NCBI GenBank assembly: GCA_949152475.1
Contig: OX424555.1
Coordinates: forward strand, 18,866,868-18,930,867
Direction: 5' to 3'
DNA length: 64,000 bases
Source: Terebella lapidaria
Taxonomy: Eukaryota > Annelida > Polychaeta > Terebellida > Terebellidae
The notes below the pieces were generated by a model. It made no database searches and had not been told where the DNA came from. It saw only the letters and a program-made list of their open reading frames with translations. The number at the start of each line of letters is the position of its first letter. The stretch's first letter is position 1. Shown piece by piece: positions 11,616 through 22,397 of the stretch. The position numbers were made by a program, and so were the translations under genes.

Positions 11616-14600
11616 TGCACATACTTTTGACTTTTACGTTACCGTTGGATATAGAAAGGGCCACCCAGGAACACCCAAAATCAAGAGATGACGTGATACA
11701 TATGAATTGACAACCGCTCATCACCCCCAGACTGGAACATTGTCCCCAAGGATAAACTTTGGACCTTTAGTAGAACACAGCAGCACTGCAGCTGAATACG
11801 CTATCAGTTACAGTCCTTTATTCATGGTCCTTAATTTGGCAAATTCGTGGAAAGTTGCTGTCCTCGGGAGAGTAATAACGGGCCCACCGCGCTTTGCAGG
11901 TGTCTCTATACTGTCATGGTGTTCCTCCATTTAGTGCGAAAAGATTAAGTTTGTGAGATGATTTGTTACATAAATATGCTTGTCTATTACTGCAGCGTTT
12001 TTGCTAAATCGTGTAAATCATGTAGTTTTCTCGATTTATGGTCCGCTTTCTATGTTGCCATGTAAACAGGACATTTTACGTAAAACAGCACCGCCGTTCC
12101 TCGGGCTGCTTGCGCGTGGACTGATACAAAAATTAATAAATATATGACTCGCGAAGGAAATCGTTCGGCTTTACAAATTGTTTTTAGATTTCCTTCTATG
12201 GTACGAATGTAAATAAAAATAATTGGGGCCGTGCGATTGAAGGATATCATGGGTATCCTTGATGGGTATCCAATCAAACACGCGGTTGGTGGAGTTATGA
12301 AAGTTGGGCCAGAAAAAGATAAGTGGCGGATTCAAGGAGGAGTGGTCGGACCCGGCGTAGTTCCCCCCCCCCCCCCCCCCCGGCGAGATCGGCGAGAGAG
12401 ACAAAGCGGTGTCACAGTCCTGCGTTGGTTTTCATACCTCAAAAATGATCTGAGACTGAGAGACATCAATTTCGCAAGTTTCCTTGGCAATTTCAATAAT
12501 GTCATTTTAATTTGTCTGTGCGAATATTTTCATCAAGTATAGTATTAATTTACTGCTTTGGTGTAAATGATGAGTTAACATAGGCCTTATTTTCCTATGA
12601 AAGAACCTAAATGAAGCAGATACTCTATATCAATAGGTGCCTGCATATCCATTGATATTTCGAGAACATATCATCTACATTGTAGGCCTAAATTATTTTA
12701 GTTCAGATTGCTTGAACTGATCATTCAGCACAGTGGTATGTCAATTCCAAAAGTTCTCACGGCTGTGTAAGTAGACATTCTAATCACCAATAATGTGCCG
12801 TGTGCAATAATGTGCCGTGTGCAATTTGTTTCCAGGATATTTTTTTCTTCTTTTTGACTGACCAGTGCTAATATCTAATAACAGTTATATTGTACGACTA
12901 GCTCTGAATCCATGATACAGTAAACAACGATTTTGTTATTTGGTAATTATCTGACATTGCCATGATGTTTGTGATGTATGTTTCCCTTTGTCATCATCGA
13001 ATGCAATTTATATAGTATTATTATTAACTTTATAACATTCCTGTTTGTGACTGGCTTAAATGACGCCACGTGACTAGAATGATACTACAATATCCTGGTC
13101 GAGATATTCTGGAAAAGTGATATTTCCGAGACCGAGGTAAATATAAGTTTTAGTTGATCCTTTTCTGACCTCGCCAGATGGCGCGCATCGCCCGATCACG
13201 CGCTTGAAGAGGTGTTGTCATGTGTGCTCTTGGTCGATGCGTTCTTAGTTCAGTCTGTGTGGACTGAATTGTCCACACAATTAATAATAAAACAAATATT
13301 GAGCTTTTAGCTTGTATTGATGAGACAGTGTGTTGTATTGATGAGACAGTGTGAGACAAATATGTTCATCAATAAATCGTATCTGCCGACTAGTAACATT
13401 TTCTCTGGTTGACACCTGCATACACAGCATACCCCCCCCCCCCATGCAGGACAGACTTGGCGATTGACAAAATACAGGTGTACCTGAATCCATTATTATG
13501 GTCCAATTTGAGCGCAAGTGGCCGGAACAAATACTTGATTTAGGCATGAAAACTTGTAGCAGGTGTTTGAAATTTACTTAGTTAAATAAAGTAAATGCTT
13601 CTGTTTGCGTCCCAGTTCTGCTTCGTAGCTTGGTTTAATTTTATTTTCGGAGTACCAGTTTTGTGTATCGGTTTTTCGAAGTTTGTTTTAAACATAGACA
13701 TATATTTTATCTGAAACAGTAAACATACATCTAAAAAAAATATTTTAAAAATCTAATTATTGGGACAAATAAGAAGTTGAACACACACATGATAGGTGCA
13801 ATGTGCCATGTGACTGTTGCTTTGGAGAAGGTATCCTAAAAATCTAAATATAATTTCATGTTGCCATATCACCTGTAGTTTTTCATTCATACTTTATGGA
13901 CATGGCTGCAACACATGTAATTCAGTGCAATGCAGACTCACTAATATGGTCAATTTTTGTTTTAAAATTTCAAATAAACCTTGAATTATGGCAGGATGTT
14001 ACTTACTGAATATCGTGGTATGTTGTGTGTGTAGAAATTACCCCGTTCATATAATGAAGTGGAATAATCGGTTTCTGAAATTCGTAATCAATCAATTAAT
14101 TGGCCAGCATCGCTACAGCCCCCAACATATACGTCCGGATGACCCTGCAGTGAAGTTTGAACATACCGTAAAAACGCACGATGTGAACGAATTGTTTACA
14201 TCTGCGCTAACATGAACAAAAACATTACTTTCCCTATATTGTCGTTATTTGCAACACAAAAAAAATCAATCTGAATATTTGGGGTTTCATCACTATAATA
14301 TACCATACATATATAAGTAATAGGGCTGTGTATTACTCTATACTTTCAGCTATTTTTGTTAATTTTGCATCACCGCATGGGAACTTTTTTCAATGTGAAA
14401 TTTAGACAAGTTCGTGTGCGCATTGGAACTTTTGCACTGTACAGCTGCTCCAGGAACAGCTGTTGATCACTTCCAACCAGAAAACCAAAAACCGATTATT
14501 CCACTTTATTGCGCATAAAGTATCAATATGCACATTCCTGTTGCAAACCCTGGAAGACACTAACCAGATTCATTACACAATTTGAACCTATTCAAAACGT

Positions 14601-16338
14601 CCTACAATGGATCTATACCACGATAGAATGAAGAAAATTATACACTTTCTTTCAATGGCTTCACGTATTATCTGCTTCGTGTCTGCAAAATCTTACGCAT
14701 CTTGAATTTGGGTGCATATACGAGGTATAAGACCACATGCCTGTATATTTCGTGTGTCATGAACCCCATATCACCAGAGCAGAAACATTACCAAACCCTG
14801 AGAGCGATGTGATCTTGGTCGCACTCGTCACTCTGTTCCGTAAATTCCGGTGTTGCCGTTTTTATGAGCCCTCATACTCGTGGAGTTGCAGCCTAGTTTT
14901 ATTTCACGTTGAAAATTCAATAATTTCGCCACACATTTAGGATATCGGGTCAGATATAAAGAAGCAACCATTCAGCACAATCTCAAGTGATATATTTGGT
15001 TATTTAGTGTATTAAGCTGGTTTATTAATTCGATGCGTGTTGTCGCCTAGATGCTGTTTCAGTACCTAGAACTGTGCCGCGATTTATCAGATAATTTTGT
15101 GATATACTAAGGTGTTTTTAATAGCGAGGGACAATGATCATTCGCATAACTGATGCACACTGTCATATCGATGACACGGTCGATTTTACGTACCTTTTGA
15201 GGGCTTTCCTCTCAATCATCCTGACAATGTTTTGTTTGTTTTCGCGATTTCCTCTGATTCGGGCGTTCAACCTCCAATGCCGGCGTTCAACCTCAGATTC
15301 TGGAGATCGCCTTTCCCAGCGTGATATGGAAGAGTCATAGTTTTCATTCGTTCTGGGGTTAAGTTAGTCCGTAAGGAAGAAATAAGATTCATGTTTTTTT
15401 TCATTCCTCCTACAAATTCCAGAGTCAATAAATGAACTGAATGACCTTCGACTCAGGTCTCGAGTGTTTCAAGAGGGCTTGGAAACGTGGGGTTGGGAGT
15501 GAAAAAAAGATCCAGTATTCTGGGGAACGTGATCCTAGACATAGACGTCTTAGATGTCCCTCAGCGTCCAATCAGAAAGCTGTCAATACCATAGACATAT
15601 AATATGCCCATACAAATTATAATCAGGAGTGCTATTCATAAAGCCTTCTTAAATTCTTTTACGCACTTTTCCCTTCGTATCCTTTACGAAGGCTTTATGA
15701 ATAGCACTCCAGTTGCAATGGAATTCCCACTTGAAGCAATGGACCTCATGGACACGCGAAGACCACAAATACATAATAGCCACTGACGTTATAGTATAAA
15801 AAAAACATTGCCACAATGGTCACAGTTGTATTAATAGAAATGTGAATGAAGTGTAAAAATATCATTTAAGTATCATAATATGATGATACTGGCTCCTTAT
15901 AATTGTCATCAATCGTGTATTATGGCCTTGTATATGTACATGGGGATGGGGGGGGGAGGGCTCACACTTTTATTTTTGATCTTGGTGGTGGTGGGGGGAG
16001 GGTCATACATTGTGTTTCGATATCGGTGGGGCAAACTTTGAAAGCTCAATTCTCGATACATCCTTCCAATCCCCCACCCCCCAACCCAGTTCATGATGAC
16101 CGGTCCCTAGTAGTGCGGATATGTATCGTATACCAGTGGGTTCGTTCAAAGCACCAGAAAGATTGACACAGTTCAACCAGACTATATGTATTGGTTTTAG
16201 CTACTATTCTAAGCCAGATTTTACCCAATTTCAAAAGTATGACCGACAATCCACTTTGATCCTCATCGTTCATGTCAACACACTGAAATGGCGATATATT
16301 TCTGAATATTTAGGATTTCAGATCAAATAGTGTCAATT
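11616..16338. other. Intergenic DNA without a supported gene
   Basis: About 4.7 kb with no convincing coding sequence. It holds an 18-base C-run near 12364, a C-run near 13433, two 21-base copies of a GATGAGACAGTGTG-containing unit near 13310-13355, purine-rich GGTGG tracts near 15945-16010 and the hairpin at 15626-15710. Short open frames here have no recognisable domains. Confidence 0.5.
15626..15710. repeat. Perfect 23-base palindrome, small foldback element
   Basis: GGAGTGCTATTCATAAAGCC at 15626 continues for 23 bases and is matched exactly by its complement at 15688-15710, across a 39-base loop. This looks like a minimal foldback MITE. Confidence 0.7.
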
Positions 16339-16689
16339 TTTAGCTTACCGAACCTATGGTCCGATAAGCTATTGTCGTCAGGTTGCGTCCGGCGTCTGTC
16401 CGTCGGCGTCGGCGTTGTCGAACGCTGAGAAAAATCTGTTCGATGAATATTGCTGTAATTCACAGAATATGTTCTATGGACCCATATTGAATCGTTTGAA
16501 TCGTTTTCTTCCAAAATATGGCGGCCACTTTTGTCGAAAAATGGCTAATTTTGGAATTTGACGGCCACTTTCTCAAAAACTGTTCGATCAGATTCGAGAT
16601 ATACCTGATATACCTCTGTGCGGTGTATAAGTTTCGTTGCCCTTGAATCGTCGGTCTGCGTGTGGCAGCCATTTTGATTGGGGACACAT

Positions 16690-17564
16690 TTCTTCTAATA
16701 CCTCACTTTATATTGGAATTAGACATTAGGAATCAATTGTGCACATATAGGAAATTATATATGCCGATTATTCTCGTGACCTTGAATTTGACCATCGACC
16801 TAATTTTCAAGGTAACAGCACAAAATGGCTAATATCTCGCTTATTATCGACTTCACAGCTTAGGAATCAATTGTTGACTCGCAGAGAATGATACATGTAT
16901 ATGCTGAATATTCTCATGACCTGGAACTTGACCTTTGACCTTATTCTCGAGGTCAGAGCACAAAATGGCTAATATCTCACTTATTATCGACTTTACAGCT
17001 TAGGAATCAATTGTTGACTCATAGAAAATGATATATGCTGAATATTCTCATGACCTTGAACTTGACCTTTGACCTTATTCTCAAGGTCAGAGCACAAAAT
17101 GGGTAACATCTCGCTTATTATCAACTTAACAGCTTAAGAATCCATTGTGGGCATATAGGAAATGACATATGCCGAATATTCTGATGACCTTAAATTTGAC
17201 CTTTGACCTCATTCTCAAGGTCAGAGCAGAAATGGCTGATATCGCATTTACTATCTACTTTACAGCTTAGGAATCAATTGTGAACATATAGGAAATTATG
17301 TATGCCGAATATTTCAATGACCTTGAATTTGACCTTTGACCTCATTCTCAAGGTTAGAACACAAAATGGCTAATATCTCATTTATCATCTACTTTACAGG
17401 TTATGAATCAATTGTGAACATATAGGAAATGATGTATGCCGAATTTTTCGATGAACTTGACCTTTGACCTCATTTTCAAGGTCAGAGCACAAAATCGCTA
17501 ATATCTTGCTTATTATCGACTTTACAGCTTCGGCATCAATTGAGGACATATAGGAAATAATATA
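16690..17564 (+). repeat. Satellite A, about 130-140-base units with TGACCT motifs
   Basis: About six units are present. Each carries a TTACAGCTTAGGAATCAATT segment and a block like TTGACCTTTGACCT followed by TCAAGGTCAGAG. The reverse-orientation form of the same satellite is the large array at 37600-40490. TGACCTTTGACCT is the complement of AGGTCAAAGGTCA, a nuclear-receptor DR1 consensus. Confidence 0.85.
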
Positions 17565-18332
17565 TGTTGTAGGGGTTGTCACTCAGTGGACTCAGGAGTT
17601 ACTGCATATGTGTTTATTACTGCATACCAAACACCCTGCAATGATATTTACAATGATATAGATATACATGATTCAGGTTTGGACCCGAATACAACTAGTT
17701 TAATGAATCTATATACACTAATGGTGAGATAATGAATATGAATATGAATGATAACCCATGATGAACTTACCCCTGGTGAGCACAGTGTGCAGGAGGTATT
17801 AGGACAATCAGATCGGCCGGCACCTGAACAAAACAATAGTGCATGTTAGAATGGATGTTACGCAACACGTACGATATTGGACAATCATAACGCTTTGGTG
17901 TTTATATTTACGTATATGTCGTTGTTCATGTATTTGTGTTTATATTATAATTGAAAACAAACATTGTGTGTACCAGAAGCTATGTACCGAAAATCCCAAG
18001 TGTGACGTGGGAAATCTGACGAAATCTGACGTTGAAATATCCAACGTAGAACTCAAATACGAAGGAAATATGATACCAGAATCAACAGCTAGGAACCTTA
18101 CTGCTTACCGTGTGATAAAGAAATGGATGGCACTCAAGTGTAAAAGAATGCACGAGATGAAGTTTGATTGTAGCCTATGTCAAACAATTCAGATGTGTTG
18201 ACAGATCCAAGATGGTTAATGGCAATGAAATAGCGACATGAAAGATGTAAACTATGAGGCGAAAGTATACATTGCGTCATGCAATGGACAGAACAGATCG
18301 TTCAAAATCCGTGGGCGGTAGCCCCTACCACA
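17565..18332 (-). repeat. Candidate LTR of the fossil
   Basis: Read on the minus strand it begins TGTGGTAGGGGCTACC, directly after a purine tract GGGGGGAGAA that resembles a polypurine tract. The other end reads TGTTGTAGGGGTTGTC on the plus strand. The TG...CA termini and the matching inverted ends are typical of LTRs. No second LTR was found at the other side. Confidence 0.55.
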
Positions 18333-18512
18333 TTCTCCCCCCAACAGGGAAATGGATCACCGGGAACCAAGAGTGAACACGACAAAAGGATCACCGAAAA
18401 CGATCGGAGGTTTCCTTGGGCGCTTGGATCTGCGTAACAGTGGATCTACTTCGATACATTGGTCCGAATCGGTGGATGACTCACGCCTCTGGTCCTGTTC
18501 CTATGGAGTTCC

Positions 18513-19262
18513 ACAGGCGACATACGACATACTACATACGACATACTACATACGACATACTACATATGACTTTAAAAGTGACATGGGTGAAAGTAGCCCT
18601 GAAAACAAGGCAAAAGCAGGGTGTATTTCAAGATTTTTTTTGGTGAAGGTGAACGAAAATAAAACCCCTTAAAATACAACCTGCTTTTGCCTTGTTTTCA
18701 GGGCTAGGGTGAAAGTGACTTACCAATGTATGACATCATGGTACATACTACATACGACATACTACATATGACATACTACATACTACATATGACATACTAC
18801 ATATGACATACGACATATGACATACGACATATGACATACTACAAATGACATACGACATATGACATACTACATATGACATACGACATATGACATACTACAT
18901 ACCACATACCACATACCACATACTACATATGACATATTACATACGATTATTACGACCTATGACATACTACATGACTTATCACATGCAAAATACCAATCAA
19001 CTCATACAATGTCAGATCTATCACACACCTTACTGTGTATAGCGCTGTATTGAGTGAATACATCAATACAGCGCTGTACACAGTAAGTCATATGCAGTAT
19101 GTAGTATGTCGTATGTCATATGTAGTATGTCGTATGTCATATGTCGTATGTAGTATGTCATATGTAGTATGTCGTATGTCATATGTCGTATGTCATATGT
19201 AGTATGTCGTATGTCATATGTCGTATGTAGTATGTCGTATGTAGTATGTCGTATGTCGCCTG
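18513..19262. repeat. Palindromic CATACGACATACTA short-tandem array
   Basis: Ten-base motifs of the type CATACGACAT/ACTACATATG fill 18513-18570 and 18745-18985 on the plus strand. They recur in inverted orientation at 19095-19262. The outermost bases (TATGGAGTTCCACAGGCG) are also present on both sides in inverted form. At the centre, 19030-19053 and 19063-19086 form a 24-base stem with one mismatch and a 9-base loop. Confidence 0.85.
18594..18706. mobile_element. Foldback MITE with 9-base target duplication (Mutator-like)
   Basis: Terminal inverted repeats TAGCCCTGAAAACAAGGCAA (27 bases in all) flank a 59-base centre. The direct repeat GGGTGAAAG lies immediately on both sides (18585-18593 and 18707-18715). 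A 9-base target duplication is characteristic of Mutator-like elements. The near-perfect arms and exact duplication indicate a young insertion. Confidence 0.75.
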
Positions 19263-19279
19263 TGGAACTCCATATGTTC

Positions 19280-20620
19280 CCGAGTCAGATTCTGGCAGAG
19301 GTGGCGGAGGTCGGGCTGGTGGCCTGGATCTAGTGACAGGTGTCGGAACAGTTGGTGCAACATGTCCTAATGGCAGGAGAAGGTTCTGATGCAGTGTACG
19401 CTGTCGTCCTTTGGCATCCCGTGGCTTCAGTCTATATACAGGAATGTCGGAATTTGGCTGGTCAATGACGACAAACACGTCTTCCTGCCATCTGTCTGCC
19501 AATTTGCTGCGTCCTATGAAGCCAACCTTCCGAACTAAGACTTGATGAATATCAACAAAGTTCCTCGAGATTGTAGTCACCTGACTGCCGGTGTCAATCA
19601 GAGCTTCAGAGCTAACACCATCAACAAGAATATCAGCAATATTACGTCCTCCTACGATATCCGCAACATGTCTAGGGCTCTTATGAGTGAAATCAGGCAT
19701 CTGCCCTGCGATGCTGGTTATTGCCCGTTTCCCGACGATGAAGAAGGATTACGACCGGGTCTCGATTTCCGTTTGGTACAATCATCTATGAAGTGTCCAG
19801 GTTCCCTGCAACAAAAACACGATCCTGTCTGACGAAGTTGTTCTCTGATCTTGGCTTTTCCGTCCATCGCTGTTAATTTCTGTTCCTTGAGCTCACGAAG
19901 CTCACTCTTGATAGACGGAATCTCTCTCAAAAGATGTATACTGTAAGTTCATCTTGGCCTGACCAGACTTTGGTTTGACAACCTCTGGAGTTGATGTACT
20001 CGTACCCTCCAACTCAACAGTTCGAGCAGCACGCAGCAGTGTTTCGAAGTCAGCGTTGCCATCATACCTGTGTCGTAGCGCTGTTTTGACACGTTCGTCT
20101 TGAAGTCCGGACCAAAACCTCCTACGAAGCATTTCCTGAGCATTCGGGTATGCATATCCACTGCGGCAGATTTTGTTCAGTAAAGACTCCAACTGGCATC
20201 CCCAAACAGCAGCCAGTTCACCCTCATGTTGCTGTGTGACACAGTACTCTTCCAGCAAAGCTTCCGTACTAAGCGCATTTCCAAAGATGGTGTCGAACTT
20301 GGTGACAATGCTGGCTGGTGTGACATCTTCGCTCATGTTCAACAGAACTTCCGCAGCTGTTCCTTTCAGCGAGCGCCTAATACCTTGAGGGATATTAGAT
20401 GGCGGATGACCTTCATTGATCAAACACTTGACCTCGTTCCTCCATTGCAGGTGGCTAGCATCCTTTCCATCGCCGGAAAAGAAAACAATCTTTGGATACT
20501 GCAGCGATTGAATTGGTGCAAATCCAGGTGGCGGTGGAGGTGGCTCAGAGGTGGCTTGGAACTCGAAACAGGCTTCCCACTAATATCCGGTTTGAAGACA
20601 TACGGCTCAGGATTCGAAAT
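19280..20620 (-). pseudogene. gag and protease remnants of the LTR fossil
   Basis: Three recognisable parts, read on the minus strand. First is a PNMA/Ty3-like capsid segment with IRRSLKGTAAEVLL and TALRHRYDGNADF (about 19900-20420). Second is a CCHC zinc knuckle, CFCCREPGHFIDDC (near 19800). Third is a retropepsin segment with ALIDTGSQVTTIS (near 19590). The order capsid, knuckle, protease is that of Ty3/gypsy gag-pol. The parts lie in more than one frame and the copy is broken. Confidence 0.8.
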
Positions 20621-20880
20621 ACTCTCGTGCTTGAATTTGACCTTTGACCTCAATAAACTGAAACCGATAAGAAAGCAAAGAATATCTTTGACAGTACTAG
20701 TCAGTTCTGTTCTAGTTTCATATCATTGTATATTAGGCCCTAATATGATCGACTTAATTAGAGCAAGGCGTGAATGATGTGCAATTATTCTCATGACTTC
20801 AGGACATTGCCTTCAGCTTACATACATGTATAACTGTCTTGCGTCCGGTAAGCGCAGAGCCCTACGGCTCTATGTTTATG

Positions 20881-22397
20881 TTTTTTTATCCTGAGTAACC
20901 TAATAGACACGAAAAATCTGGAATTTTCATCCTGTGATAGCAATCTGAATCTGCAGGTACGAATTGTAAAAAACAGTTCTGGCATCAAGCACCAGGATAA
21001 ATCAACTAAATAGTTACAGTCCAGGCAAACTGATGTTCCCTTTTGGAACTAATTACATCATAATTCATTCCTGCACAAAGCTTGTCTATAACATCTCCTA
21101 GAAACCATACTGTACACCTATTGCGTGAATATATAATGACCGCATCAATTTCCTTTTTGTCCATATTCTGGGTCCTAGCATTTGTTGTTCCAATGCGGAA
21201 TTCTTCTGCAATTCTTCTGTACAATGTTGTCGAAGAATTCTCCGCAATGGTCCTGCCTGTGTTTAGTCCAGTGTGGTGAATATTTTTGCTTGTTGCCACT
21301 TTTCACTTCCTTGACCGTCAATCCCTTCCTCAATCCAAAGAGTGGGGGTTTATGTCACGTTCATTGCATGCTGAACGACAGGTGATCGTACATCAGACCA
21401 AGCAATTTTCCACTCTTTTATCGACCTGCAAAGTCTTTTTGTTAGATTCTCGGGCGTTGATGCTATGAGTATTGTATATTGTGGACCCGTTGTTGATATT
21501 CAGTATGTATGTCAGCCTGAGACTGCAAGGCTGACTGCAAGGTTCCACTTGGGCCAGCTGTATGCAACCATCCGCTGTTCATACATGCAATACAAGAGTG
21601 TGGGTGTAAATTGGATTGGGGAAGCGATTGGCCATCGAGAAACGACATTCTTCGTGTTTACTATCTGTTCAGGGAATGAAGAGGGACTTTCAACAATCTG
21701 AGGCAAGACGACTGGGAAGGGCTTTATGTCATCTGAATAGGTTCACTTTTTCGTTTTGCTTTATCCAATGGACGGGTTACTCCAATTTGCAAACAATATA
21801 TCAATATTTTATCATTTTAGAGTGGTATTTAGACTAGCTAATTAGATTTCCGTGGCTACGGCTGAGGGCAATTCAACGAATGACATGTTTACTGGGTGGT
21901 CAGCTAGTAAAGTAATACGTGCACACGCAGTTATTGGATTGAAAATGTCAGACTCCCCCTGCCAATGTGCATTTTTTCTCAAAATATGCATGATGCATGT
22001 AACACATAGGCCTATAGTACCAAGAAGATGTGAGGTGACTGGCTACCTGTGATACCGAATGATAAATTCATTCGAATTCTAAGAATATGACTATATTCAC
22101 TTATTTTATATCTTACAAATGATTTGTTCATTGACCTATATATCTAGAAATCTACGCCATTCTCAAAACAAGAGTGATATGGCTAAAGCAGCCTTGAACA
22201 GAATTGGTTCAGTGATTACATGAGGGCATCCAGGGTATACACAAATAAAAATTGTCGAGTCGCTTCTGTGCTACACTTTGCGAAGTAAACCAGTCAACGC
22301 CTAGTGAATTAAACACGAATTGTGTATACTGGGTAAACAGGCCAGTCAAGTTCGACATTGGATATATGTCTAGAAGTAGACATATGAACACACCAGG
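20881..22397. other. Intergenic DNA upstream of GST copy 2
   Basis: No gene is supported. Short open frames on both strands lack recognisable domains. The last 270 bases are related to the upstream region of GST copy 1, including an ATTGTCGAGTC block at about 22251 (compare about 3256). This suggests the duplication carried promoter sequence. Confidence 0.5.

Larger units (their letters stand above)
17565..20629 (-). mobile_element. LTR-retroelement fossil with PNMA-like gag (Ty3/gypsy kin)
   Basis: A broken copy on the minus strand. It holds one candidate LTR (17565-18332), a purine-rich tract just inside it, and gag plus protease remnants (about 19280-20620). No reverse transcriptase is recognisable. 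It sits inside satellite A, whose units continue on both sides. A MITE (18594-18706) and a palindromic short-repeat array (18513-19262) lie within it. It has several breaks including a large internal loss. The gag and protease frames are still readable over long stretches, which suggests moderate age. Confidence 0.7.
16339..20880 (+). mobile_element. Helentron-like nonautonomous element A, split by an LTR fossil
   Basis: The left end is TTAGCTTACCGAACC, followed by a small palindrome and a GTCGTC-rich segment. The right end has CCGGTAAGC, then the hairpin AGAGCCCTACGGCTCT (20856-20871). CTTACCG at the left pairs with CGGTAAG at the right. Short subterminal inverted repeats plus a 3' hairpin and a central tandem array match published features of nonautonomous Helentrons; the assignment is inference. 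The array (16690-17564) resumes at 20630 after the LTR fossil, so the fossil inserted later. Confidence 0.6.

Noticed and set aside
13150-13550. Possible LTR or small gene with repeated GATGAGACAGTGTG
   Set aside because: Only two 21-base copies, no matching second LTR and no coding domain.
16690-17564. Regular repeats as a CRISPR array
   Set aside because: Units are 130 bases or longer and the parts between conserved blocks are themselves repeated, not unique spacers; the DNA is eukaryotic.
17839-18201. 120-codon plus-strand open frame
   Set aside because: It lies in the candidate LTR, antisense to the fossil, with no recognisable domain.
20226-20777. 183-codon plus-strand open frame
   Set aside because: It is antisense to the gag segment of the fossil and runs into satellite.
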